Shown: piece by piece, positions 1 to 5,882 of the stretch
How positions within the stretch are numbered: position 1 is the stretch's first letter
How the letters are laid out: each line of letters opens with the position of its first letter
NCBI GenBank assembly: GCA_937893485.1
Contig: CALBJL010000115.1
Span: 1-15,842 of the forward strand
Source of the DNA: an uncultured bacterium
GTDB taxonomy: Bacteria; Bacillota; Clostridia; Lachnospirales; Lachnospiraceae
Direction: 5' to 3'
DNA: 15,842 nucleotides
Made by a program: the position numbers and the translations under genes
Notes under the pieces: model-generated
Told to the model about the DNA's origin: nothing
Seen by the model: only the letters and a program-made list of their open reading frames with translations
Database searches by the model: none

Positions 1-670
1 CTCCAATGTTCTTTACCCGGTTACGTTTGGTAATATCTCGAAGATAAATTTCATTGAACAAATTCTGCAATGCAACTGCTTTATCGTTTGCTCCCTCACG
101 AAGAACAACCAGAGGGATGCCGCCATATAGCATATATTCAGATAATCCCATGTACTTATCACCGTTGTAAACGGTCATAAACTCGGCAAAGCTCAGGGGA
201 TACATATGAACTTCGTCACCACGACCGGCGAACTCGGTAGCTATATCTTTGGACAGGAGCTTTGCGTTACTTCCGGTCACAAATACATCCATATGATCTT
301 TACGAAGATAGCCATTCAGAACAGCTTCAAAGCAATCCAACATCTGAATTTCATCAAGTAGCAGATAATACATTCCTTCACCTACGACTTTGGAACGGAT
401 ATATGCCATGAACTTTTCAGGATCAACTCCACGCTTTTCCTTTTCAATCTGAATCAGGCTTTCTCCAATCAGATAAAGATCATCTGCTGAGTCAAAAGCA
501 AAGCGAATGATGTGGTCAGCATTGACTCCGCTTTCCAGTAAGCGATGATAAAACAGATTATTCAATAAATAGGATTTACCACATCGACGAATACCGGTAA
601 TTACCTTAATCAGTCCATTGTTTTTTCTTTTTATCAACTTATCCAAATAAAAATCTCTACGAATCTCCAT
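1..670 (-). CDS. AAA_14/DUF4143-type ATP-binding protein (N-terminal part, runs off left edge)
   Basis: The first 223 codons of a P-loop ATPase are present and the gene continues beyond the window. The translation shows a Walker A motif GIRRCGKS at about residues 26-33, a Walker B stretch YLLLDEIQ at about 102-109, a VTGSNAKLL sensor-like strand at about 131-139, then GRGDEVHMYPLSFAEF and GGIPLV near 149-188. This order is typical of the AAA_14 domain; the family usually carries a C-terminal DUF4143 domain, which would lie outside the window. The start ATG at 668-670 has a good AAGGAGG site eight to nine bases upstream. The cellular role of this family is poorly known; members are common in genomic islands of anaerobes and have been discussed as toxin-, defence- or plasticity-related. 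Promoter and operator-like repeats lie directly upstream. Family assignment is firm; any function beyond ATP binding is not established. Confidence 0.88.
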   Translation of the reverse strand, partial: MEIRRDFYLDKLIKRKNNGLIKVITGIRRCGKSYLLNNLFYHRLLESGVNADHIIRFAFDSADDLYLIGESLIQIEKEKRGVDPEKFMAYIRSKVVGEGMYYLLLDEIQMLDCFEAVLNGYLRKDHMDVFVTGSNAKLLSKDIATEFAGRGDEVHMYPLSFAEFMTVYNGDKYMGLSEYMLYGGIPLVVLREGANDKAVALQNLFNEIYLRDITKRNRVKNIG

Positions 671-696
671 ATCAAAACCTCCTTGCGAAAGATTTT

Positions 697-710
697 TGCA
701 ACATGTTGCA
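697..710. promoter_or_regulatory. Perfect 14-bp palindrome, candidate operator
   Basis: TGCAACATGTTGCA is a perfect inverted repeat placed between the predicted transcription start and the ribosome binding site of the ATPase gene. This is the usual position of a repressor operator. A diverged copy lies upstream at 781-794. The binding protein is unknown; the XRE regulator at 1168-1645 is one possible candidate by proximity only. Confidence 0.55.
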
Positions 711-722
711 CTTTTCTATTCT

Positions 723-751
723 ATTATATCCGGATAGACTTCAAAAATCAA
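723..751 (-). promoter_or_regulatory. SigA-type promoter of the ATPase gene
   Basis: On the minus strand TTGATT (751-746) is followed after exactly 17 bases by a perfect TATAAT (728-723). Transcription would start near 716, about 45 bases before the ATPase start codon, and just before the palindrome at 697-710. Confidence 0.7.
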
Positions 752-921
752 TATATCAGCGGGATATTGAAATAGATTTTTGTGACTTGTTGCATTTTTC
801 TATTCTACAATCATATTATATGCTTTAGTAGCGGTTATTATACCTCATTTTATTCGTGTTCTTGTTAAAAAAGCAGCCATAGCGGACAACTTCTCTCTCA
901 TAGACTGAAATAACGAGGGAG

Positions 922-1146
922 GTGCGTGGTATCGCAAGAAAGAGTGCTCCAATCAATGTAATTGTCCATTATCCTAAAACCATAGAAGGTCAGCGTGAAT
1001 TGGCAGAGCGTGTTGCCGGTGTCCACGCAAGCTTGGTCAATCAGCATATCAAAAAACTAAATTGTCCTTCCGAGCAGAAGGTACAGCTACTGGATGCGGT
1101 TATCAAATCCGCATCCATAGAGAAAGCAGGTGAACAAACTCCTTAA
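922..1146 (+). CDS. Small conserved mobile-element-type protein, start codon possibly lost
   Basis: This ORF encodes about 70-74 residues, including ARKSAPINVIVHYPKT and IKKLNCPSEQKVQLLDAVI. It resembles small uncharacterised proteins found in clostridial integrative elements; that resemblance is from memory, not a search. The only in-frame start codon upstream, GTG at 922-924, overlaps the Shine-Dalgarno sequence GAGGGAGG (915-922) and so cannot serve normally. The codon at the ideal spacing from that site is ATC at 931-933, followed by codons for ARKSAP, which looks like a former ATG. The gene may therefore be a remnant or very poorly translated. It ends inside the loop of the terminator at 1124-1167. 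No function is proposed. Confidence 0.5.
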   Translation: MRGIARKSAPINVIVHYPKTIEGQRELAERVAGVHASLVNQHIKKLNCPSEQKVQLLDAVIKSASIEKAGEQTP

Positions 1147-1167
1147 AGTTTGAACACCTGCTTTTTT
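1124..1167. terminator. Bidirectional hairpin terminator between convergent genes
   Basis: Arms 1124-1140 and 1147-1163 are 17 bases long and pair at all but two adjacent positions, with a 6-base loop 1141-1146 holding the TAA stop of the plus-strand ORF. A run of six T follows on the plus strand (1162-1167). The stop codon of the minus-strand HTH gene (1168-1170) sits immediately beyond, so the hairpin could end both transcripts, although the T run is weaker on the minus strand. Confidence 0.8.
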
Positions 1168-1645
1168 CTATACCTCTATGATGTCTTTGAAGTATTTCTC
1201 CCAAGAAATCTTGAACATCTGCTTTTCATCATTCTCCCAACATCTGAGCGTTCCCGGATCAAGATTTATCAACCGGGCAAACTGTTTCTTTTTCAAACCA
1301 AGACTTTCACGATATTCTCGTATCAGTTTTCCTTGCCCTTTATACTAAGAAGCGATTGTAATCGTCCAGCAAATCATCTACAGGAATCTGATAAAGCGCT
1401 GCCAGCTTGTCCACGATATCTTTTGGATAATGGTCTACATATCCAACTTCAAAGTCTATGTAATGCCCTCTGGTAATTCCAATCAGGTCAGCAACTTCTT
1501 TCTGCATCAGCCCCATGTGATGACGGCACCAACGAAGCCTGTCCTGCACATTCGGTATATCTTCATAATTCTGATACTGCTGATTGAACAACTGTGCTTC
1601 CAATAACTTGCGAGGGACTATCAGTCGGAAACTATGGATATACAT
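1168..1645 (-). pseudogene. Tandem XRE-type helix-turn-helix regulator with internal frameshift
   Basis: Two reading frames join here. From ATG 1643-1645 (GAGG site nine bases upstream), about 100 residues run to DDLLDDYNRFL and hold one helix-turn-helix domain (VQDRLRWCRHHMGLMQKEVA, then DLIGITRGHYIDFE). In that frame translation then gives V and a TAA at 1340-1342. The next frame continues at once, from 1344 to a TAG at 1168-1170, with 58 residues that form a second HTH (LIREYRESLGLKKKQFARLI, then NLDPGTLRCWEN). Skipping one base near 1341-1349 fuses both into a two-domain protein of about 158 residues. I infer one gene broken by a single-base indel, or a sequencing error. If only the first domain is made, it could still bind DNA. 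The gene lies next to the island end, where regulators often sit. Confidence 0.7.
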
Positions 1646-1790
1646 AGGTGCATACCTCACATAGCCGTCCGAAGTGGAACAAAGGACGTAAATGTTCTCG
1701 AAAGCCTTTGCCAGAATACGCCATTTTGGTTCTTTTCTGCTCTGGGGGAATTGGTTCGGAACCATAAACGCATCTGCGAGAGGATAGCAT
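1646..1790. other. Junction segment between HTH gene and truncated sigma gene
   Basis: About 145 bases separate the HTH start codon from the point where similarity to sigma factors stops. All frames are open or partly open but none gives a recognisable protein. No recombinase gene is found here. The segment presumably carries the HTH promoter and one end of the inserted element. No clear inverted repeat or consensus promoter was seen. Confidence 0.4.
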
Positions 1791-2055
1791 TATCGATACA
1801 CCGCGCGGCATATGTCGCCAGACGGCTGCCTCTCGTGTCATTGTAAGTTCCGACTGCTTTGATCAGACCGATCGTGCCGATAGAGATCAGCTCCTCCGTT
1901 TCCTCGTCCACATTCTGGTACTTTTTGACGATGTGTGCGACGAGCCGCATATTCCGTTCCACCAGCACATTTTTCGCTTCCTGACTCCCGCTTTTCATCC
2001 GTGCGATATATTCCTTTTCCTCCGGCTGCGTCAGAGGGGGCAAAAATGTTTTCAA
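1657..2055 (-). pseudogene. sigK: SigK-like sporulation sigma factor, truncated after region 2
   Basis: Residues 1-92 match the N-terminal half of SigK: FLPPLT, then NMRLVAHIVKKYQNVDEETE, LISIGTIGLIKAV and LATYAARCIDNAIL, covering core-binding and -10 recognition region 2. The hydrophobic pro-sequence of Bacillus pro-SigK is missing, as in several clostridia. After AIL (about 1780) the remaining 40 codons have no sigma similarity, and regions 3 and 4 are absent, so this product cannot work alone as a sigma factor. The start is TTG 2053-2055, with GGAGAG upstream and in-frame stops before it. A CATAAAAT block (2099-2092, minus strand) resembles a SigE-type -10, which would suit sigK, but no convincing -35 was found. 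The break lies where the skin element splits sigK in B. subtilis. Other mother-cell sigma factors such as SigE are less likely, because the ISIGTIGLIK and ATYAARCIDN wording is closest to SigK. Confidence 0.8.
1780..1792. other. Putative island/chromosome junction inside sigK-like gene
   Basis: Sigma similarity ends within codons 89-92 (N-A-I-L), at 1791-1780. The minus strand reads GATAATGCTATCCTC here. In B. subtilis the skin recombination core AATGA lies, as I recall, at the equivalent Asn codon. Base composition also becomes more A+T-rich to the left. The exact crossover point cannot be fixed without the other junction. Confidence 0.5.
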
Positions 2056-2129
2056 TCGCTTCTCTCCGATCTATCAAAGCGAACTTAATACATTTTATGT
2101 CCCGGACAGCTTTCCTGTGCCTTTCCCAC

Positions 2130-2693
2130 TTATTTTCCCGCACTTCGGTCTGTACTATTTTTTAGCACTTCCTCCCTGATATAGCGGAAGGTCTCATCCT
2201 CCCCTTTCTCGGCGAGCATGTTTAACAGTTTCTCCAGCAGTGCCCTTGTCTCCGGGTGCAGCACATGATAATCGCGTTTCTGCATGTAGTACTCGAGCGG
2301 TGAAGCATCGGTATATTTCTCTTTTTTATAGATTTTGGATGCCGCAATGCGGTCAGCGACCATCTCTGCCACATATTTTTCGGGCATACGCATACCTGCA
2401 ATGTGATGGTGGCCCTTGACATCATAATCGATCCAGTATTCGAGGTGGTGCTTGTTCCTGCCCTTGTGGTGCAGCCACGCCGTCGAGTAGCCGTACTCGG
2501 CACGCTCACCGTTGTGCGGGCTCTGGTCATCCATGAAATATTTTGTCCCAATGCGGAATTCCGCCCATGAAAACTTGGACAGATCATGCGTCAGCCCCTG
2601 CCAATAAAGTCCCATGCGAAAACAATTTTTCCGCACCTGTCTGCGATGTGCGCATACGGTTTTTAAGTGCTTGTATGCTTTTTTAAGTGACAT
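2130..2693 (-). CDS. DUF5662 family protein
   Basis: A 187-residue soluble protein with the hallmark stretches GLTHDLSKFSWAEF (about 33-46) and WLHHKGRNKHHLEYW (about 73-87), followed by ADRIAASKIY and a C-terminal LLNMLAEKGEDETFRYIRE. These identify the uncharacterised DUF5662 family found in Firmicutes. The conserved His and Asp residues in THDLSK and HHKGRNKHH suggest a metal-binding, possibly HD-like hydrolase fold; that is an inference from residue pattern only. Its ATG (2691-2693) overlaps the last eleven bases of the TraX-like gene, so the two are translationally coupled in one operon. The truncated sigma gene starts 74 bases downstream. No biochemical role is known to me. Confidence 0.85.
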   Translation of the reverse strand: MSLKKAYKHLKTVCAHRRQVRKNCFRMGLYWQGLTHDLSKFSWAEFRIGTKYFMDDQSPHNGERAEYGYSTAWLHHKGRNKHHLEYWIDYDVKGHHHIAGMRMPEKYVAEMVADRIAASKIYKKEKYTDASPLEYYMQKRDYHVLHPETRALLEKLLNMLAEKGEDETFRYIREEVLKNSTDRSAGK

Positions 2694-3354
2694 TGAATAA
2701 ATACCTCCGTATCAGGTACAGCAGTAATAAATGTACCGGATAAAATGCGTAGAAAAAATACTTTGCGGATGGCCCTTTTTTCCCATTGTAAAACTGGATC
2801 GGCAGCAGTGCGACCGTTCCCGCCCACTGGATCGGCCCGTAACACAGACAGTTGATGGCACCGACCGACAGCAGACGGTATCCCCACCGGCTGCGGAACT
2901 GGTAAAAGAAAAAGATCATAAGCAGACCGCCGACACCATAATCCGACCGGATCACATAGCCGGTCAGCAGCCAGATACCGGCAACGATACCGAGCGCAAG
3001 CCATTTCGACGACCGCCGGTCGATCACGCAGATACAGACCAGTCCGAGCGTCAATGTAAAAAATACGTTCTGGTGCTCCATATAGATGACCTGATCCGCA
3101 CAGGCAAGGTCAAACGGCACCTCGGAGATCAGCGCAAACAGCGCGAGCCTTCCGATATATTTGCGGACATCCCGCGTGTGATAATATCCTTCCACGATCA
3201 AAAAGCAGTAGATCGGGAATGCCAGCCTGCCGATATAGCGCATCCACACCTGATCGGTATACAAAAATGCGCCGATATGGTCAATCAGCATTGTCACGAC
3301 CGCGATACATTTCAGATCAAAGACCGACAGACCGATCCGCTTATTTTCCGACAT
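2683..3354 (-). CDS. TraX family integral membrane protein
   Basis: A 223-residue hydrophobic protein with about seven to eight membrane segments. The N-terminal motif LKCIAVVTMLIDHIG (about 14-28), then RLAFPIYCFLIVEGYYHT and RDVRKYIGRLALFA, is the signature of the TraX family. E. coli F-plasmid TraX acetylates the N-terminus of pilin; chromosomal Firmicute members are common but their substrates are not known, so acyltransferase activity is a family inference. The length matches the family. The start ATG 3352-3354 has GAAGGAG ten bases upstream. A TATAAT (3386-3381, minus strand) lies just before, with no good -35. The gene overlaps the DUF5662 gene, which implies shared expression. Nothing around it suggests a conjugation locus. 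Confidence 0.85.
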   Translation of the reverse strand: MSENKRIGLSVFDLKCIAVVTMLIDHIGAFLYTDQVWMRYIGRLAFPIYCFLIVEGYYHTRDVRKYIGRLALFALISEVPFDLACADQVIYMEHQNVFFTLTLGLVCICVIDRRSSKWLALGIVAGIWLLTGYVIRSDYGVGGLLMIFFFYQFRSRWGYRLLSVGAINCLCYGPIQWAGTVALLPIQFYNGKKGPSAKYFFYAFYPVHLLLLYLIRRYLFNVT

Positions 3355-3467
3355 AGATATCCGGCTCCTTCCACACAGTTATTATACTGAGTTAAATTCT
3401 TACATTCGGTCGCGGCTCCCGCAGGCATGTCTGGTTTGCGCACGCTTCGGTTGCTGGGCGGCATCAA

Positions 3468-5369
3468 TTATTTTTTTGATTTGCCCGTTTTTTTCGGTTT
3501 GACCGTCGGATCGGGAACAGTTACGAGCACCGTCACGCCAAGATCCGGCAATTCGAGCTGCTCACCGTTTATCGTTCCGTCGCCGTTTATAATCTGCCAC
3601 TGCGTTCCGTCAAGCGGCTTCGGCAGCGCCAGCACCGCTTTTGCCCGCGAAAAATTCCATCCGATATACAGATTCTGTGATTCACCCGCATACGCACCGC
3701 AATAGGCGGCACCGAGCGCCTGCATAGAGGGATAGATCTCACCGCTCCATGCCTGAGAGCCGTGGTAAGACAGATCCGGCAGTCCATGTGCCTCGTAATC
3801 ACACAGCTGCATCGGTTTGTCACTGCGGATCGCAGGATGCAATCTTCGCAGCGCCAGCAGCTCCTTTACCGTCTCAAAATACGCGGCATTCTTTTCTTTC
3901 TGCCGCCAGTTCACCCAGCCGATCCGGTTATCCTGACAGTAGGCATTGTTATTGCCGTTCTGCGAATTGCCGAATTCATCACCCGCCAGAATAAGCGGCA
4001 CACCCTGTGCGAAAACAACCGCCGCCATCGCCTGTTTCATGAGCTGTGTCCGCTGCTGCAAAATCTTTTTCTTACGGGATGCACCCTCAACGCCGCAGTT
4101 GACACTGTAGTTCCAGTCGTTTCCGTCTGCACCGTCCTCGCCGTTCGCCTCATTGTGCTTGTTCACGTAGCTGAACACATCCGCGAGCGTAAATCCGTTA
4201 TTGTTCGCAATATAATTGACAAATCCGATCTGCGGATGCTGTTTGCGCTGCTGATTGAAAAATTCGATCAGATTGCCGTCCTGATGATTGATCAGCTTGC
4301 GCGCCGTGTATAAAAAGTCATCGTTATAAACATACAGATGCGGGTATCTGTCTGCCGTATCCCACGCCTCCTGCGGAAAGGATGCCGCAAACAGCTTGCT
4401 GCGGCGCAGCAGCACATCGCAGATCACGCCTGAGATCACGCGCTGCGGCGCGATCAGATGGAAACCGTCCACATGGTAGTGAAGCACCCAGTGGCGCAAC
4501 ACCTCCACCGCATAGTTCGGATTCTCCTGCGCATCAAAGTAAAACTCCATGACGCACTCGATCCCGGCGGCATGCAGTGCCCGCACGAGCTCCTTGAACT
4601 CACCCGCAGCATCCGTCCCGGCGGCATAGCTTGCCTTCGGTGCAAAATAATTTCCGGCTCCGTAGCCCCAGTAATTGATGCGTGGCGTGCGCTTTTCCTG
4701 CTCACGCTGTGCCTGCTGCATCATCTGATAGCCTGCGACCGCCTGCGGTGACCAGCTCGAAAAATCGATCGTCTGCTCGTCATACTCCGGTTCCATCAGT
4801 TCCTCAAATTCGTAGGACGGCATAAGCTCTACCGTCGTGATCCCAAGCTCCTTCAGATACGCAATGCTCTCCTGAATGCCCGCAAACGTACCCTTATGCC
4901 TGATCCTGTTCCCTGCATCCTTTGTAAAGCCCCTGACATGCAGCTTATACATGACCATCTCACTGCGCCCGATCTCCGGGTGTGCATCCTCACCCCAGTC
5001 AAATTCTGCCAGTTCAAAGCCGCTGCGTACCTGCATGCCGGAATCACAGCGCCGGATATCTGCCCACTTTTCCCTGCCAACAATCCGACCCGCATAGGGA
5101 TCGACCACTTCCCTGCCGTCAATCATATAATTATAATCATTCCGCGCCGGGTTCAGTCCACGCACGCAGATCGAGCGCACAGCACCGACACAATAGTCCC
5201 TCGGCACCGGAATATCCCGGTACATCCGCCCGTCTGCGCGTGCGCGTTTGTCATAAATACGCACGGCACAATCCTGTTCTTTTTCTCCCTCAAATGTAAA
5301 ACAGATTCCATCTGCCAGTCTGCTGACACCGAATCTGCCGTAAGTTCCTTCTGTGATCTGTTCTGTCAT
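3468..5369 (-). CDS. GH13 (GlgX/pullulanase-like) protein lacking catalytic residues
   Basis: A 633-residue protein laid out like glycogen debranching enzymes: an N-terminal CBM48-like domain (about 1-125), the GH13 barrel from MVMYKLHVRGFT (about 139) and the GlgX-type block NDWNYSVNCGVEG through LILAGDEFGNSQNGNNNAYC (about 418-478), then a beta domain. The catalytic motifs are altered. Region II VDGFRFDLA reads VDGFHLIAP (nucleophile Asp to Ile, about 306). Region III LIAEPWD aligns with LFAASFPQEAWD (Glu to Ala, about 329). Region IV AHDG reads ANNNG (Asp to Asn, about 391). Region I DVVYNH reads EFYFDA. It is probably not a hydrolase; a carbohydrate-binding or regulatory role is my inference. 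The start ATG 5367-5369 is preferred over one 72 bases upstream, because an AGAGGCGG site precedes it and the upstream start overlaps a likely -10 (TATAAT, 5415-5410). Tail is Lys-rich. Confidence 0.85.
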   Translation of the reverse strand: MTEQITEGTYGRFGVSRLADGICFTFEGEKEQDCAVRIYDKRARADGRMYRDIPVPRDYCVGAVRSICVRGLNPARNDYNYMIDGREVVDPYAGRIVGREKWADIRRCDSGMQVRSGFELAEFDWGEDAHPEIGRSEMVMYKLHVRGFTKDAGNRIRHKGTFAGIQESIAYLKELGITTVELMPSYEFEELMEPEYDEQTIDFSSWSPQAVAGYQMMQQAQREQEKRTPRINYWGYGAGNYFAPKASYAAGTDAAGEFKELVRALHAAGIECVMEFYFDAQENPNYAVEVLRHWVLHYHVDGFHLIAPQRVISGVICDVLLRRSKLFAASFPQEAWDTADRYPHLYVYNDDFLYTARKLINHQDGNLIEFFNQQRKQHPQIGFVNYIANNNGFTLADVFSYVNKHNEANGEDGADGNDWNYSVNCGVEGASRKKKILQQRTQLMKQAMAAVVFAQGVPLILAGDEFGNSQNGNNNAYCQDNRIGWVNWRQKEKNAAYFETVKELLALRRLHPAIRSDKPMQLCDYEAHGLPDLSYHGSQAWSGEIYPSMQALGAAYCGAYAGESQNLYIGWNFSRAKAVLALPKPLDGTQWQIINGDGTINGEQLELPDLGVTVLVTVPDPTVKPKKTGKSKK

Positions 5370-5462
5370 AACTATTCCGCCTCTTATGTGATCTTCCTGA
5401 TACGACACTATTATAACAGTTTCCCTCCTGTTTGCATACATTTTTTTATCGTGACCCTCGAC

Positions 5463-5492
5463 TTGACATCACAGTGTATTTTCACCTATAAT
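5463..5492 (+). promoter_or_regulatory. Strong SigA-type promoter of the DUF1292 gene
   Basis: A perfect TTGACA (5463-5468) and a perfect TATAAT (5487-5492) are separated by 18 bases. Transcription would start near 5499, giving a leader of about 36 bases that contains the AGGAGG site at 5522-5527. Confidence 0.85.
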
Positions 5493-5534
5493 GACGGTAT
5501 TAGCATCATCAACTCAGGCATAGGAGGAACCCAT

Positions 5535-5858
5535 ATGAGTGAAAATGAAATCTTTGACAATGATCTGGAAGACAATCCCGACGATTACCGCGTCACCCTC
5601 GATCTGGATGACGGCACAAGCGCCGAATGCGCAATCCTGACGATTCTCGAGGTAGACGGTCAGGACTATATCGTACTCGTCCCCGTCGATGAGGACGACG
5701 AGCCGATGGAAGAAGGCGAAGTATACATCTACCGCTACTATGAGGACGAGGACGGAACTCCTTCCCTCGAAAATATCGAAACCGAAGAAGAATTTGAAAA
5801 AGTATCCGAGCGTTTTGACGAGTATCTGGACGAGCAGGAGTTCAACGAACTCCCGTAG
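5535..5858 (+). CDS. DUF1292 family small acidic protein
   Basis: A 107-residue, strongly acidic protein with the DUF1292 pattern: VTLDLDDGTSAECAILTI, then YIVLVPVDEDD and VYIYRYYEDEDG, followed by an acidic helix EEEFEKVSERFDEYL. This resembles the Bacillus YrzB family, whose function is unknown. The start ATG 5535-5537 follows an excellent GGAGG site, and the frame stays open far upstream only by chance inside the opposing GH13 gene. It is the only clearly plus-strand chromosomal gene in the window and has its own strong promoter, so it is probably well expressed. It converges on the helicase gene, with 24 bases between their stops. Clostridial DUF1292 genes often sit near yqgF/ruvX; that context is absent here. 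Confidence 0.9.
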   Translation: MSENEIFDNDLEDNPDDYRVTLDLDDGTSAECAILTILEVDGQDYIVLVPVDEDDEPMEEGEVYIYRYYEDEDGTPSLENIETEEEFEKVSERFDEYLDEQEFNELP

Positions 5859-5882
5859 CCCCGATTACTGTCTGATCTGTAT

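Larger units (their letters stand above)
691..807. repeat. Pair of 33-bp direct repeats spaced 84 bp
   Basis: Bases 691-723 and 775-807 match at 29 of 33 positions, with the four differences concentrated in and around the palindromic core (TGCAACATGTTGCA against TGTGACTTGTTGCA). Both copies are followed closely by an ATTATA block (a TATAAT on the minus strand). The start-to-start distance is 84 bp, close to eight helical turns, so proteins on both sites would face the same side of the DNA. Confidence 0.6.

Noticed and set aside
1646..1765. Forty-residue N-terminal extension of the HTH regulator from ATG 1763
   Set aside because: The extension lies in junction sequence shared with the sigma remnant, shows no recognisable domain, and the ATG at 1643-1645 has its own GAGG site.
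1632..1846. Overlapping short ORFs on both strands at the sigma/HTH junction
   Set aside because: They have no ribosome site and no recognisable similarity and are explained as chance frames across the junction.
3355..3467. Possible terminator or small RNA between the GH13 and TraX genes
   Set aside because: No stem followed by a T run was found on either strand; only a -10-like TATAAT near 3381-3386 is visible.
5370..5441. Upstream in-frame start of the GH13 gene adding 24 residues
   Set aside because: The added residues overlap a likely minus-strand TATAAT, and a better ribosome site precedes ATG 5367-5369.
4896..5534. Long plus-strand open frame continuous with the DUF1292 gene
   Set aside because: It lies opposite the GH13 coding sequence, has no protein-like features, and the promoter and GGAGG site place the real start at 5535.
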